In this document: positions 46,275-56,409 of the stretch, in pieces
How the letters are laid out: the number at the start of each line of letters is the position of its first letter
Numbering within the stretch: the first letter of the stretch is position 1
Assembly (NCBI RefSeq): GCF_002215035.1
Contig: NZ_NKFP01000004.1
Span: 187,726 to 251,725, forward strand
Direction: 5' to 3'
Length of the DNA: 64,000 nucleotides
Source of the DNA: Leptolyngbya ohadii IS1
GTDB lineage: Bacteria > Cyanobacteriota > Cyanobacteriia > Elainellales > Elainellaceae
Notes under the pieces: model-generated
Seen by the model: only the letters and a program-made list of their open reading frames with translations
Database searches by the model: none
Told to the model about the DNA's origin: nothing
Position numbers and translations under genes: made by a program

Positions 46275-46382
46275 CTAGTTAAACCCAGCAAAAAACAGCA
46301 TTGCCGCTGCCACCAGCGCCAGAATTAGCAGAACTCGTCCTGCATTCGGACTACCTTTCCACGAGTAATTTTTGTCTTTCAT
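46275..46382 (-). CDS. 35-residue single-helix membrane protein
   Basis: Reads MKDKNYSWKGSPNAGRVLLI then a hydrophobic stretch ending FFAGFN, with a TAG stop (46275-46277). The ATG at 46382 is preceded by GCAGGAATCACCG, a good ribosome-binding site. A positively charged head and one membrane-spanning helix (about residues 16-33) give the shape of the small membrane proteins of photosynthetic or other complexes. No named family is recognised. It lies just after and antiparallel to the DUF1499 gene. Confidence 0.55.
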   Translation of the reverse strand: MKDKNYSWKGSPNAGRVLLILALVAAAMLFFAGFN

Positions 46383-46570
46383 CGGTGATTCCTGCCAGAT
46401 GGGGGAGATTGAGCTTTGCCCTATTCTCCCATGTTTGCCCGATCGGTTCTTTGCTGCAATTTTTGCTCTAATTTTTTGCTCTAGTTAGAGATTATTCGAT
46501 CGATATTTCCACCAATGGAATGAGTCTCCTCGCCGTGATCAAGATCACATAGAAACGATGACAGCGATCC

Positions 46571-46685
46571 TGTTCCCTCCAGCTGCTGAACTGCATACTG
46601 TAGAAGACTCAACTCTAGCCGAGTCATCAACAGGGAACACACGACTTGCCGGCAGATTCTTTTGAACTGTCGGTTTTTTGTTTTT
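46571..46685 (+). ncRNA. Candidate structured RNA ending in an intrinsic terminator
   Basis: Three nested or consecutive stems can be drawn: an outer TGTTCCCT (46571-46578) with AGGGAACA (46632-46639); inside it CAG-c-TGC / GCA-ta-CTG (46580-46600) and GACTC (46606-46610) with GAGTC (46621-46625); followed by the terminator at 46649-46685. The order fits a short RNA with multiloop and terminator; the 5' end is unknown (RNA could begin as early as about 46500). The tract has no credible reading frame on either strand. I cannot match it to a known cyanobacterial RNA. Confidence 0.45.
46649..46685 (+). terminator. Intrinsic terminator
   Basis: CCGGCAG (46649-46655) pairs with CTGTCGG (46667-46673; one G-U) around an 11-base loop and is followed by T6, G, T5 (46674-46685). 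Good rho-independent form, plus-strand direction. Confidence 0.75.
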
Positions 46686-46740
46686 AAATTTCTCCAGCCC
46701 ATACTGCACTCCCCAAAAGGACAGGTTTTGCCCCAACCCA

Positions 46741-46806
46741 AATCTCTCCCCTGTTCCCCTGCCCCTATTCCCTACTCCCCATCCCCACTCCCCACCCCTA
46801 TTTCCC
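46741..46806. repeat. C-rich low-complexity run
   Basis: Irregular repeats of CCCCTGCCCC, CCCACTCCCC and CCATCCCC. Similar runs occur at about 30987-31033, 45094-45122 and 48719-48769, always in intergenic or gene-end DNA. Confidence 0.6.
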
Positions 46807-46915
46807 TCCTTCAGCAGTTGGACGATCGCCCTCGGATGTCTTAAGATACAGTCCTTGCAAAGAATATTTGCGCAACAGAACTGTTATCCCATTGGGTGTA
46901 GCCCCACGCAGACGT

Positions 46916-47626
46916 ATGGCTAGTGATGATCAAATGGATCTGTTTAATCTGGCGGGAATTGCCCCCACCGCAGATCCGGCTCCGCCTTCTAACTTCGATC
47001 CCGAACTGATTCCTACCGATGTCAAGGTTCCCATTCCGCCAGGAACCTACAGTTCAATGGAGCAGATTTCGCTACACTGCAATCGCTGTCATCGCTGCGA
47101 GCTGGGTGAAAATCGAACCAATGCGGTCGTTGGGCGCGGCAATGCCAATGCACCCATTTTGATTGTGGGTGAGGGTCCGGGTCAGACCGAGGATGAGACA
47201 GGAAAAGCATTTGTCGGGAAGGCAGGGCAGCTGCTCGATAAAATCCTGGCGTCGGTGGAGATTACCGAGGAGGATGTGTTTATCAGCAATATCGTGAAAT
47301 GCCGTCCTCCGGGCAACCGCACGCCTACCGTGCAGGAAATGGATGCTTGCCGTCCCTATTTGATGGAACAGATCCGCATGATCGATCCCAAGATTATCCT
47401 GCTGATGGGAGCGGCATCGGTGCGGGGATTAACGGGCGATAAGCGCGGCATTACCAAAATTCGAGGGCAATGGCTGGAGTGGGATAATCGGCTCTGTATG
47501 CCCATGCTCCACCCTGCCTATCTGCTGCGAAATCCCTCCCGCGAGAAGGGCAGTCCCAAGTGGCTAACCTGGCAAGACGTCCAAACCGTGCGATCGAAGC
47601 TAGACGAAATTCGGCAGGAAGGCTAG
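46916..47626 (+). CDS. Uracil-DNA glycosylase, family 4 (Fe-S)
   Basis: 236 residues from the ATG at 46916 (the frame extends to a TTG at 46868, rejected). Family 4 enzymes remove uracil from DNA and carry a 4Fe-4S cluster: cysteines in LHCNRCHRCELG (two used, CxxC) and in NIVKCRPPGNRTP and EMDACRPYL. Motif A is VGEGPGQTEDETGKAFVGKAGQLLD and motif B is LHPAYLLRNPS. A 50-residue N-terminal extension rich in Pro/Asp (DLFNLAGIAPTADPAPP) is of the cyanobacterial type. No operon partner. Confidence 0.94.
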   Translation: MASDDQMDLFNLAGIAPTADPAPPSNFDPELIPTDVKVPIPPGTYSSMEQISLHCNRCHRCELGENRTNAVVGRGNANAPILIVGEGPGQTEDETGKAFVGKAGQLLDKILASVEITEEDVFISNIVKCRPPGNRTPTVQEMDACRPYLMEQIRMIDPKIILLMGAASVRGLTGDKRGITKIRGQWLEWDNRLCMPMLHPAYLLRNPSREKGSPKWLTWQDVQTVRSKLDEIRQEG

Positions 47627-47775
47627 GCAGGAGAGCCAGAAATCCAATTACCCCAGCGGACAACCGCTCTGGATTGCCTGAAAAACTGCCTGAAAAACAG
47701 TCTGAAAAACTGCCCCAAAAATTGATAGAGTAAGTCAGCCTGCGGGAACGATAGCGGCATCGAAATCCAAGCTGC

Positions 47776-47988
47776 TTACTCCTCTACAACTTCAACCAAA
47801 TCCTCGATCAGCACGTCAAACGTCTGTGCCAATTTTTGCAGCGCAGTATAGTCCACTGTCGCCAAGCTGTTTGCCTGTGCATACTTCTTGACCGTCGCAT
47901 AGGGAATACCCGTGCGATCGGAAACTTCCCGGAGTGTCCAACCGTTGAAATGCGTAAATTCCCTAACTTTGAGCCGAATTCGCCCCAT
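47776..47988 (-). CDS. Small helix-turn-helix regulator (Cro/CI-type)
   Basis: 70 residues, a single XRE-type domain: VREFTHFNGWTLREVSDRTGIPYATVKKYAQANSLATVDYTALQKLAQTFDVLIEDLVEVVEE. The turn is at about residues 18-38. The form (short, ends right after the fifth helix) occurs in antitoxins and plasmid-type regulators, but no toxin gene is adjacent. ATG at 47988. Confidence 0.85.
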   Translation of the reverse strand: MGRIRLKVREFTHFNGWTLREVSDRTGIPYATVKKYAQANSLATVDYTALQKLAQTFDVLIEDLVEVVEE

Positions 47989-48152
47989 GACTTACCGATG
48001 ACTTGACAGGGGCTACGATCGTAGCCTTTAATCAATTTTGCTCTCAATCTCCTCCCTTCTCAACTGAGCCGTTGGAAGCCTGGTGAGATTGCGCTGACAT
48101 TTGCACTGACACTGCGACAGCACAGTATTTTCCCATAATCAGGAGTGATTTT

Positions 48153-48458
48153 ATGACCCCGATCGAAACGCCCGTAGCGGCTGATGCTGCTGTGACCCTT
48201 TCCTCTGCCACGGTTGCCTCTACTGCTGAAACTGCAACCCTTGAAGCTACCCCCGAAGCGGCTCCGGTTCAATCCTCTGCCTACCGCGATCGCCTCAATC
48301 CCTGGTGCGTAGTGCGCCTCTCGGAACAGGCTCCCGTGCCAGTGGCTCGCTTCCGTCGTCGTCCCGATGCTGAAGCCCATCTGCGCCTGCTGGGTCCGGC
48401 AAACCGCGACAAATTTGCGATCGTATTCCACAATCCTGCCGAAACCGCAGCTGAGTAA
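48153..48458 (+). CDS. Small conserved protein with Ala/Thr-rich leader
   Basis: 101 residues. The first 42 are low-complexity Ala/Thr/Pro. The rest, YRDRLNPWCVVRLSEQAPVPVARFRRRPDAEAHLRLLGPANRDKFAIVF, is an about 50-residue domain with a pattern of small conserved cyanobacterial proteins (RLxPW-V-RF-xxxxAE-H). No named family or motif with known function. Start ATG at 48153 after AGGAGTGA. Confidence 0.65.
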   Translation: MTPIETPVAADAAVTLSSATVASTAETATLEATPEAAPVQSSAYRDRLNPWCVVRLSEQAPVPVARFRRRPDAEAHLRLLGPANRDKFAIVFHNPAETAAE

Positions 48459-48718
48459 TCTGCCATCGACTTTGCTTGAATTCAAACGCTGGACGCAAAT
48501 TCTTTGAGCGAGTGCGAACTTAAGGAAGACATAGACTCTCCTTTTACTCGCCAATTCATTGCATCATTCAGCAATCCCGAAACTCATCTCAATTCAGTCG
48601 GACGATCGATCCCAACCCTCAAACTGCGCTGCGCAGGGGATCAATCGCCCGATATTGTTTTTTACAGTCCCTCGCTAACGTTCGTTTGTTTATTGTTTTT
48701 ATTGTTTCAAGTCTTGCC

Positions 48719-48769
48719 GCTCTCCCCACTCCCTACTCCCCTGCTCCCCTACTCCTCCACACTCCCCGC
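48719..48769. repeat. C-rich low-complexity run
   Basis: Runs of CTCCCC, CCCTACTCCCC and CCCTGCTCCCC close to the stop codon of the following minus-strand gene; the same type as 46741-46806. Confidence 0.6.
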
Positions 48770-49405
48770 CTCACAGTCCCTCAGCCACAGCCGAATCGCC
48801 TGGGCAATCACTCCATTGCTGCTGTCATAGGGAGGATCGGTCGGTTCAGGGTTGGTACGTGGAGATTGCCCGATCGCAGACTGCATGAGAACCAGTCGCC
48901 AGCCTACGCGAGTTTGCGTGAGAAACAGCCAGTGAAAGACCTGTAGGGTGATGGTGCGATCGCCACTATATCGACGTTCCAGGGTCGTAAAAAAGGCCTG
49001 CGAGACATCCTCTGTGTCTGAGTTTTCTATACCTGAATTTTCTGTATCTGAGCCACCTTCTGATTCGGGCAGGTATGCCCCCGGTCCTAGCGTCAACGGT
49101 TCATATTCGGGGAGACCCGCCAGCAGCACATAGGACGACTCATCGGTTAGATTGCCTGCCGGAGGATTGGGAAGGGCAACTCGCTGATTTACACGATTGG
49201 CATAGCTGGGCAGATCCCGCAGCAGTCGAGAAATTAGCTCCTCCAGTTGGGCAGGGCAGGCAGTACGCGGACGGATGTAGGTAGAAGCGGCAATTTCGCT
49301 CTGTCGGGTCTGATTGGGGGTTGCCAGGGCGATCGATCCAGGAAGACCACTCCAGGCAACGATCGCGCCAGTGATGCCCATGAGCAAGGGCGATCGATTT
49401 AGCAT
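48749..49405 (-). CDS. Secreted protein of unknown function, last in tyrS operon
   Basis: 218 residues. The N-terminus is a signal peptide (LLMGITGAIVAWSGLPGSIA, cut after ALA). CPAQLEELISRLLRDLPSYANRVNQR and VFHWLFLTQTRVGWRLVLMQSA look like conserved parts; a Ser/Glu/Asp-rich linker with imperfect repeats (SDTENSGIENSDTED, about 118-132) separates them. The C-terminus (GVIAQAIRLWLRDC) has a second cysteine. No named family. It begins 9 bases after pyrF, so the three genes tyrS, pyrF and this one form an operon. Confidence 0.7.
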   Translation of the reverse strand: MLNRSPLLMGITGAIVAWSGLPGSIALATPNQTRQSEIAASTYIRPRTACPAQLEELISRLLRDLPSYANRVNQRVALPNPPAGNLTDESSYVLLAGLPEYEPLTLGPGAYLPESEGGSDTENSGIENSDTEDVSQAFFTTLERRYSGDRTITLQVFHWLFLTQTRVGWRLVLMQSAIGQSPRTNPEPTDPPYDSSNGVIAQAIRLWLRDCEAGSVEE

Positions 49406-49414
49406 CTCGTCATC

Positions 49415-50137
49415 CTATTTGCCCATCTCCTCACAAATCCGGGCAAAGGCAGCAGCCGGATCATCCGCAGCGGTAATCGGACGACCAATCACCAGATAAT
49501 TGGCTCCCGCCTGAATCGCCTCCAAGGGAGTGAGCGATCGCTTCTGATCCCCTGCCTCTGCCCAGGTCGGACGAACGCCCGGTGTCACCAGCAGAAAATC
49601 TTCGCCGCAGACCGATCGCAGTTGGCTCGCTTCCTGAGGGGAACAGACGGCTCCCGCCAGACCGCTTTCCTGTGCCAGGATTGCCATTTGCAGGGCGTAG
49701 TCATTCAGTTCCAGGGGGATCTTTAGCTCGAATGCCAGTGCCCGTGGAGGAATGCTGGTTAGCAGCGTAATGGCAATCAGATTCGGGGGTGGACATCCGG
49801 CGGCAGTGGCTCCTTCGAGCGCGGCTTTCTGCGAAGCTTCCAGGGCAACCTTTCCGGCGGCGGCATGAATGGTCAGCAAATCTACCCCGTACCGAGCAGC
49901 GGCTCGACAGGCTCCTGCCATCGTGTTGGGGATATCGTGGAACTTCAGATCCAGGAAGATGCGCTTATTGCGTTCCTTGAGCTGCCGCAGAACCGTGCCC
50001 CCGGTACTGACAAAAAGTTCTAACCCGACTTTCCAGAAACCCACGTCCGGCAGGCGATCGACCAGTGCCAGAGCATCTTTTTCTGTCGGAACATCCAGCG
50101 GGACAATAATGCGGTCGGCGGGAGACAAATTTGACAT
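49415..50137 (-). CDS. pyrF: Orotidine-5'-phosphate decarboxylase
   Basis: 240 residues. It decarboxylates OMP to UMP in pyrimidine synthesis. TIM-barrel motifs: [20 protein letters not shown], the catalytic [16 protein letters not shown] (DxKxxD with the essential Lys), [17 protein letters not shown] and [19 protein letters not shown]. The ATG at 50137 is only 5 bases after the tyrS stop, so translation is probably coupled. Confidence 0.97.
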   Translation of the reverse strand: MSNLSPADRIIVPLDVPTEKDALALVDRLPDVGFWKVGLELFVSTGGTVLRQLKERNKRIFLDLKFHDIPNTMAGACRAAARYGVDLLTIHAAAGKVALEASQKAALEGATAAGCPPPNLIAITLLTSIPPRALAFELKIPLELNDYALQMAILAQESGLAGAVCSPQEASQLRSVCGEDFLLVTPGVRPTWAEAGDQKRSLTPLEAIQAGANYLVIGRPITAADDPAAAFARICEEMGK

Positions 50138-50142
50138 AGCAA

Positions 50143-51399
50143 CTAGGCAACCAAACGCACAAATTTCCGTTTACCGACCTGCAAGATCTTACCGTCCAGA
50201 TCCTCCGGTTGGTCAAAGGTGAGATCCACATTGTCGATCGGCTGTCCGTCGAGCTTGACGGCTTTGCCCTGAATTTGACGGCGAGCTTCAGAACTGCTGC
50301 TGCACAGTCCGCTGGCACTCAGCAAATAAAACAGCTTTACGGGGAACTGGAGGGAGGCGATCGAAAATTCCTCGGCGTTCGAGGCTTCGGCGACGTTTCC
50401 TCCCGCGACGGCACTGGCAGCCTGTTTTGCGTTCAGGGCGGCTTCTTTACCGTGATATTGGGTCACGACATCGAGAGCTAGCTGAATCTGGCGATCGCGC
50501 GGCTGTTGCGGAATCTGATCCAGCGGCAGGTTAGTGAGCAGCTCGTAGTAGTTAGTGAGCTGGCTATCGGCAACCCGTTGCAGCTTGTTGTACATATCCT
50601 GCGCCGACTCGTTCAGCCCCACGTAGTTGCCCAGGGACTTAGACATCTTCTGCACTCCGTCCGTGCCAATCAGAATCGGCATCAACAAACCAAACTGGGG
50701 ACGCTGCCCGAAGTGACGCTGCAAATCCCGCCCTACTGCCAGGTTAAATTTCTGGTCAGTGCCGCCTAGCTCCACATCTGCCTCGACTGCGACGGAATCA
50801 TAGCCCTGCATCAGCGGGTACAGGAACTCGTGCAGGAAGATTGGGGTCTGCTTCTCGTAGCGTTCGGCGAAGCCCTCCTTTGCCAGCATTTGTCCCACGG
50901 TCATAGTTGCCAGCAGATCGAGGATTTTGCTCAGATCCAGCTTGGACAGCCACTCGGAGTTATGGCGAATCTCCAGCTTATCCGGGCTAAAGTCTAGGAT
51001 AGGGCGCACCTGCTCCAGGTAGGTCTGGGCATTCTGTGCCACCTGCTCTGACGTTAGCTGCTTCCGAACCTCAGATTTTCCGGTCGGATCGCCAATTCGG
51101 GCGGTAAAATCACCGATAATTAGCACGGCTTTATGCCCCGCGTCCTGAAATGCCCGCAGCTTCCGGAAGACAATACTGTGTCCCAGGTGGATGTCACTGC
51201 CCGTCGGATCGATGCCTAGCTTGATCCGCAGAGGACGATCGGCTTTCAGGATGCGCTGAGTCAGGTTTTCATTCGGGTCGGTCGAGTCTGGCTGGTTCGG
51301 GAAAACTTCGTGGGTGCCGCGCCACAGCCAGGCGAAAGATTGTTGAGAGGAGTCGATCGATTGTTCGGCAGACAGTTCAGCAGACAGTTCGGCAGACAT
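50143..51399 (-). CDS. tyrS: Tyrosine-tRNA ligase
   Basis: 418 residues, class I synthetase, TyrRZ-type with a C-terminal S4 domain. HIGH motif as HLGH (71-74) in [20 protein letters not shown] at 251-255; substrate loops [15 protein letters not shown] and [27 protein letters not shown]. The S4 part begins about residue 350 ([27 protein letters not shown]). The first residues form a tandem 12-base duplication ([11 protein letters not shown]). Upstream gene of the tyrS-pyrF operon. Confidence 0.96.
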   Translation of the reverse strand: MSAELSAELSAEQSIDSSQQSFAWLWRGTHEVFPNQPDSTDPNENLTQRILKADRPLRIKLGIDPTGSDIHLGHSIVFRKLRAFQDAGHKAVLIIGDFTARIGDPTGKSEVRKQLTSEQVAQNAQTYLEQVRPILDFSPDKLEIRHNSEWLSKLDLSKILDLLATMTVGQMLAKEGFAERYEKQTPIFLHEFLYPLMQGYDSVAVEADVELGGTDQKFNLAVGRDLQRHFGQRPQFGLLMPILIGTDGVQKMSKSLGNYVGLNESAQDMYNKLQRVADSQLTNYYELLTNLPLDQIPQQPRDRQIQLALDVVTQYHGKEAALNAKQAASAVAGGNVAEASNAEEFSIASLQFPVKLFYLLSASGLCSSSSEARRQIQGKAVKLDGQPIDNVDLTFDQPEDLDGKILQVGKRKFVRLVA

Positions 51400-51629
51400 A
51401 TCGCGGCAGAATTGAACGGCAAATTAAACAGAAAAGAACAGAACGGGCAAAACTGGACAAAATCCCTCCTAAGAAGGACTCCGGAGATCGCAGTGGTCAA
51501 GATGAAACAAGATTAGCTACACTTCCAGCATTAGTCTCTGCAAGAAGGGTCACTCGCTGCGCTATAAATGGGCAACAAATAGGCAACCAGACTACTATAA
51601 TTGCAAAACTCTAGGGAAATAACACAACT

Positions 51630-53579
51630 GTGTCTTCCAACACCGCTAAACCGAATCCTGCCAATCCGCGCAAGGCGGCGAAGAAACCTCGTCCAATCCG
51701 GAAAGTCTCCCCTGTACTGCAATACTTTCAGGGTGTGGCTCAGGTCAGTGCAGGCACTATTCTCGCGCTTACCATGCTGTCAAGTTCAGTTGTAGCGGGA
51801 GGATTAGTGGGGCTGGCGTTGAGTTTTCGCAATCTGCCGGATGTGCGCGTTCTGCGGAACTATGTGCCCTCAGAGACCAGCTATATCTACGACATGAAGG
51901 GGGGTCTACTGGCTAGCCTGCACGGCGAGGCAAACCGTGAAGTCGTTAGTCTGAACAAAATTTCGCCCCATTTGAAGCGATCGGTTCTGGCGATCGAAGA
52001 TAGCTATTTTTTCTCTCATCACGGTATTAATCCCCCTAGCGTTGCCCGGGCGTTTCTGGCAAACCTGGAGGAGGGTCGCACGGTAGAAGGGGGATCAACT
52101 ATCACCATGCAGCTGGTGAAAAATCTCTTCCTCGACCCGCGTCAGACCATCAACCGGAAGGTGGCGGAGGCGGTGCTGGCGCTGCGGCTGGAGCAGGTGT
52201 TCACCAAAGACCAGATTTTTGAGCTGTATCTGAATCAGGTCTACTGGGGACACAACAACTACGGGGCAGAAACGGCGGCAATGAGCTTTTTCAACAAGCA
52301 CGCCTCCGAACTCACCCTGGGCGAAGCGGCAATGATGGCAGGGCTAATTCAGGCTCCGGAGGACTATAGCCCGTTTGTGAACTTGCAGCTTGCCAAGCGG
52401 CGACAGGCAACTGTCCTTAACCGACTGCGCGAACTGGGCTGGATCACCCAGGCAGAAATGGATGCGGCGCGAGCAGAGCAGGTCAAGCTGGGAGAAATTA
52501 CCGCGTTCCGGGGCAGTCAGTCCCCCTACATCACGGATGCGGTGATCCAGGAATTGAGCGATCGCTTTGGCAAGGATGCCGTCCTCAAAGGCGGGATGCG
52601 CGTTCAGACCACCGTAGACATGAACCTGCAAAAAATTGCTGAGGAAACGGTACGTCAGGGAATTGCCTCGATTCACAGTCAGGGCATTTATCCTGACCAG
52701 ATGGCGCTCGTCGCTGTTGATCCGCGAACCCATTTCGTTAAGGCAATGGTGGGCGGCGTAGACTACAGCAAGAGCCAGTTCAACCGCGCAACGCAGGCAC
52801 TTCGTCAGCCAGGGTCAGCCTTTAAGCCCTTTGTCTACTACGCTGCCTTTGCCACCGGACAGTACGATCCCAATTCCACCATTTCCGATACGCCCGTCAG
52901 CTATCCCGATGGAGACGGCTACTATACGCCGCAGAACTACGACGGCAGCTTCTACGGACCGATTTCCATGCGGCAGGCGCTGGCAGTATCGCGCAACATT
53001 CCCGCCATTCGGCTGGGTCAGTCAGTCGGGATTAATCGCGTGATCGAGATCTGCCGCACCCTGGGCATTAAGAGTCCAATGGACCCGGTGACATCTCTGC
53101 CGCTCGGCTCGGTGGATCTCACACCGCTAGAAATGGCAGGAGCGTATGCCACCTTTGCAAGCGGAGGGTGGCAGTCCCCCACAACAACGATCGTGCAAGT
53201 GACCGACAGTCAGGGCAGAATGCTGCTGGACAATACTCCAAAACCGCAGCTTGTCCTCGACCCCTGGGCAGTCGCGGCGTTAAATGACACGATGCAGAGC
53301 GTCATCAGCAGCGGCACGGCAACCTCGGCGCGAATCGGTCGTCCAGCGGCGGGCAAAACAGGAACCACGTCCTCGGAGCGAGATATCTGGTTTGCGGGCT
53401 ACGTACCGCAGCTCTCAACGGCGATCTGGGTGGGCAACGATGACTATACCCAAATTGGCATCGGGGCGACGGGAGGAACGCTGGTGGCTCCGGTCTGGCG
53501 AAACTTTATGAATCGCGCCCTGGAAGGGGTTCCGGTAGAAAACTTTAAGCCAATGTCGAGCTTCCCGCGTCCGCAGTAA
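51630..53579 (+). CDS. Class A penicillin-binding protein (PBP1A family)
   Basis: 649 residues, bifunctional peptidoglycan glycosyltransferase/transpeptidase. TM at about 40-66. Glycosyltransferase: catalytic Glu123 in AIEDSYFFSHHGINPPSVAR, with VEGGSTITMQLVKNLFL and RKVAEAVLALRLE. Transpeptidase: SxxK Ser396-Lys399 (GSAFKPF), SxN Ser454-Asn456 (VSRNIPAI), KTG 576-578 (AGKTGTTSSERDIWFAGY). A basic N-terminal tail (KAAKKPRPIRK) is cytoplasmic. The start codon is GTG at 51630. No division-cluster gene is nearby; the tyrosyl-tRNA gene is divergent. Confidence 0.95.
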   Translation: MSSNTAKPNPANPRKAAKKPRPIRKVSPVLQYFQGVAQVSAGTILALTMLSSSVVAGGLVGLALSFRNLPDVRVLRNYVPSETSYIYDMKGGLLASLHGEANREVVSLNKISPHLKRSVLAIEDSYFFSHHGINPPSVARAFLANLEEGRTVEGGSTITMQLVKNLFLDPRQTINRKVAEAVLALRLEQVFTKDQIFELYLNQVYWGHNNYGAETAAMSFFNKHASELTLGEAAMMAGLIQAPEDYSPFVNLQLAKRRQATVLNRLRELGWITQAEMDAARAEQVKLGEITAFRGSQSPYITDAVIQELSDRFGKDAVLKGGMRVQTTVDMNLQKIAEETVRQGIASIHSQGIYPDQMALVAVDPRTHFVKAMVGGVDYSKSQFNRATQALRQPGSAFKPFVYYAAFATGQYDPNSTISDTPVSYPDGDGYYTPQNYDGSFYGPISMRQALAVSRNIPAIRLGQSVGINRVIEICRTLGIKSPMDPVTSLPLGSVDLTPLEMAGAYATFASGGWQSPTTTIVQVTDSQGRMLLDNTPKPQLVLDPWAVAALNDTMQSVISSGTATSARIGRPAAGKTGTTSSERDIWFAGYVPQLSTAIWVGNDDYTQIGIGATGGTLVAPVWRNFMNRALEGVPVENFKPMSSFPRPQ

Positions 53580-53599
53580 GTGGATTTCCCGCAGGGGGT

Positions 53600-54109
53600 C
53601 TAAACGCGACCGTGATCCCGTTGCAGGTCGTAAATCACTTTCTCCACGTACCAGTTGGGCGACTGCCCCGGATAGCGAAGCTGTGCCTGAGCTACCAGCC
53701 GCGAAGCCGCATCGCGATCGTCGTGCAGTAAACGAATTAGCCGCTGCTGAAGTCTGGGATTGGCAGAGTGAAACTGACTGCCGGAAGGGTGTTTGCCCGA
53801 TTTGCGGTTCCGGCGACCGATCGGCTCCAGATTTTCATTTGCCCAGTTAGGGTGCGTCATGCGGTGCATAACCGTCATGCCCATGCCGATCGCCACACTG
53901 CCTGCCAGTGCCAGTCCCAAAATTGCTTCCTTATTGATACCAATCGGTTCTCCGGTGCGATCGATTCGGGCATTCACAGCAGTCAGCAGAATCGGTTCGG
54001 CAGCCTGGGCGTTTTGCGGTACCGGAGTGGCAAACAAAGTGCCCAAAACCGTCGTTGCCATGAGTGCAGCAGCGAAGCCAGCTTGATTGAGAGGGCGGTT
54101 GAAGACCAT
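53600..54109 (-). CDS. Signal-peptide/membrane protein of unknown function
   Basis: 169 residues from the ATG at 54109 (the frame runs back to a TTG at 54130). Signal peptide QAGFAAALMATTVLGTLFAT (cut near PQNAQA) and a second hydrophobic stretch KEAILGLALAGSVAIGMGMTVMHRM (about 60-84). The C-terminal part has a basic linker (GRRNRKSGKHPSGS) and a helical motif LQQRLIRLLHDDRDAASRLVAQAQLRYPGQSPNWYVEKVIYDLQRD; that last region is the only likely folded domain. No named family. Convergent with the PBP gene, 20 bases apart. Confidence 0.7.
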   Translation of the reverse strand: MVFNRPLNQAGFAAALMATTVLGTLFATPVPQNAQAAEPILLTAVNARIDRTGEPIGINKEAILGLALAGSVAIGMGMTVMHRMTHPNWANENLEPIGRRNRKSGKHPSGSQFHSANPRLQQRLIRLLHDDRDAASRLVAQAQLRYPGQSPNWYVEKVIYDLQRDHGRV

Positions 54110-54249
54110 AGATTTGGAGCAATCTAACACTAAAAGCTTTGATTACTTTTATTATGGTCAAATTTTGTGACGGAACTGTGTCACCTGTGCCGCTTTAATT
54201 TATCGCTGACCGTACCGTAAGAACCGTACTATTCCACGGTTACAGCGGT

Positions 54250-56409
54250 TTAGCCAGCCTTCACGATCGCCCCAAAATCTGCCAGAAGACGGGCATGGTT
54301 TCGCAGCAGTCCCAGCAGGTTTAAGCGGTTTTTGCGAACGTCCAGATTTTCATCCATCACCAGTACGCTCTGGGAACCGTCGAAGAAATTGCTGACGACC
54401 GGAGCAATCTCCGTCAGGGCATCAACGAGCTTTTGATAGTTGCGATCGGCTCTGGCAGCGGTGGTCTGAGGCAGCAAACGGATTAGAGCATCGTAGAACG
54501 CCTGCTCGGAGGGCTGCTGGAATAGTTTGGGCTGAACCACCGACTGCGGATCGAGGGTTTGGGTATCCAGAGCACCCTGTGTCGCCAGACGAGAAGCCCG
54601 GTTCACCGTCTCGTAGATCTTGTCCAACATGCCGTTACGGCGAATGGTCTGCAAAAACTGTGCCCGATCGCGCAGATCCAGCAGATCACGCATTGCCCGA
54701 TCCGTGTACTCCCGATCGTTTTCGCCCAGGACGGCATTCACGAGGTCGTAGTCAATCGCCCGATCGTCCTCCAGCAATGTCCGAATCCGTTGCAGGAAGA
54801 AGGTGCGAAGCTGGGTTTGCAGATTTTCGGGCTGGTCAATTCCCTTCGGCAGAGCCGTTTTCAGCAGATCAATCGTTTGCGTAATTAGGCGATCCAGATC
54901 GATCGGCAGGTTTGCTGCCCAAAGGATATTGACGATCGCCGTTGCAGCCCGTCTCAGCGCAAACGGATCGGCGGAACCCGTGGGAATTAAGCCAATGCTA
55001 AAAATGCTAACCAGCGTATCCATCCGATCTGCCAGTCCTACAACCTGACCAATTTGGGTTTGCGGGAGCCGATCATTTGCGCTGCGGGGCAGATAATGTT
55101 CGCGAATGGCGGTTGCAACCTCAGCCGGTTCTCCGCTTGCCAGCGCATACTTTTCGCCCATGACGCCCTGCAATTCGGGGAACTCACCCACCATTTGCGT
55201 CACCAGATCGGCTTTGCACAGCAGCGCCGCCCTCTGGATTTGGGTGCGTTTGGAATCGTTGACCTTGAGCTGATCGGCGATCGCGTTAGCAATTTGCACA
55301 ATTCGATCGGCTTTCTGCCGCACCGAACCTAGCTGCTCCTGAAAAGTAACGGTTTCCAGGCGGGGCAGGTATGCTTCTAAGGGCTGTTTACGATCGACAT
55401 CAAAGAAATATTTGCCGTCCGAAAGCCTTGCCCGAATCACGCGCCCATTGCCCGCCGCAATAATTTCCGACTTCTGCGGATCGCCGTTCGAGATGGTAAT
55501 AAAGTGGGGCAGCAGTTCGTTGGATTCCTCGGACTTCAATACCGGGAAATAGCGCTGGTGACTCTCCATCTCCGTCACGATCACTTCCGCCGGAAGCTCC
55601 AGGAAGGCATCGTCAAACTTACCGACGACTGCGGTGGGATACTCCACCAGATCGCGCACCTCTTGCAGCAGTCCCGGATCGATCGAGGCATAGCCGCCCA
55701 CTGATTTTGCGGCAACCTGTGCCTGTTCCTGAATCTTAATTTCCCGCTGTGCCGAATCTACCTCCACAAAGGCATCCCGCAGGGTGGTCACGTAATCCTC
55801 TGCCTGCTTCAGTTTTACGGGTTCCGGATGCAAAACGCGATGTCCCTGGGAAATCCGATCGCTCACGTACTTTTCAGAGCCATTTTCGAGCGTCAGGGGA
55901 AGCACGGCATCATCCAGCAGTGCCACCAGCCAGCGAATCGGACGGGGGAAGCGCAGATCGCCATCGCCCCAGCGCATAAACCGCTTTCCTTCCAGCCCGG
56001 AAATCCACCGGGGCACCAATTCCGTCAGCACCTCCGCTGTGGGACGACCTGCAATCTTCTGCTGCACAAAGACAAATTCGCCCTTGTCGGTCGATCGAAT
56101 TTCTAATGCCGAAACGTCCACACCCCGCGATCGGGCAAATCCTTCTGCTGCTTTGGTAGGCTTGCCGTCCTTGAATGCCGCCTGAGCCGCCGGACCCTTA
56201 ATTTCCTCTTCCCGATCGAGCTGCTGGGCAGGCAGACCTTTGATGAGAACCGCCAAACGACGCGGTGTTGCGTAAATCTCAACGGTATCGAAACCCAGAA
56301 ACGCCTCCGTCAGGCTTGCCGGAACGATCGATCGCCACTGATTTAGCGCATCGTTGACAAAACTGGCAGGTAATTCTTCGGTTCCAACTTCCAACAAAAA
56401 CGATGTCAT
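54250..56409 (-). CDS. glyS: Glycine-tRNA ligase beta subunit
   Basis: 719 residues, beta subunit of the heterotetrameric bacterial glycyl-tRNA synthetase; it contains the tRNA-binding and HD-like domains and acts with the alpha subunit (glyQ, not in this window). It begins [20 protein letters not shown], and has [88 protein letters not shown] and the C-terminal [25 protein letters not shown]. The ATG at 56409 is the fourth codon of the open frame. The tRNA-Gly gene is 266 bases upstream on the same strand. Confidence 0.96.
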   Translation of the reverse strand: MTSFLLEVGTEELPASFVNDALNQWRSIVPASLTEAFLGFDTVEIYATPRRLAVLIKGLPAQQLDREEEIKGPAAQAAFKDGKPTKAAEGFARSRGVDVSALEIRSTDKGEFVFVQQKIAGRPTAEVLTELVPRWISGLEGKRFMRWGDGDLRFPRPIRWLVALLDDAVLPLTLENGSEKYVSDRISQGHRVLHPEPVKLKQAEDYVTTLRDAFVEVDSAQREIKIQEQAQVAAKSVGGYASIDPGLLQEVRDLVEYPTAVVGKFDDAFLELPAEVIVTEMESHQRYFPVLKSEESNELLPHFITISNGDPQKSEIIAAGNGRVIRARLSDGKYFFDVDRKQPLEAYLPRLETVTFQEQLGSVRQKADRIVQIANAIADQLKVNDSKRTQIQRAALLCKADLVTQMVGEFPELQGVMGEKYALASGEPAEVATAIREHYLPRSANDRLPQTQIGQVVGLADRMDTLVSIFSIGLIPTGSADPFALRRAATAIVNILWAANLPIDLDRLITQTIDLLKTALPKGIDQPENLQTQLRTFFLQRIRTLLEDDRAIDYDLVNAVLGENDREYTDRAMRDLLDLRDRAQFLQTIRRNGMLDKIYETVNRASRLATQGALDTQTLDPQSVVQPKLFQQPSEQAFYDALIRLLPQTTAARADRNYQKLVDALTEIAPVVSNFFDGSQSVLVMDENLDVRKNRLNLLGLLRNHARLLADFGAIVKAG

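Noticed and set aside
46481-46741. Minus-strand frame of 86 codons near the candidate RNA
   Set aside because: It reads through the terminator and the structured region and has no family pattern; the RNA structures are a better explanation.
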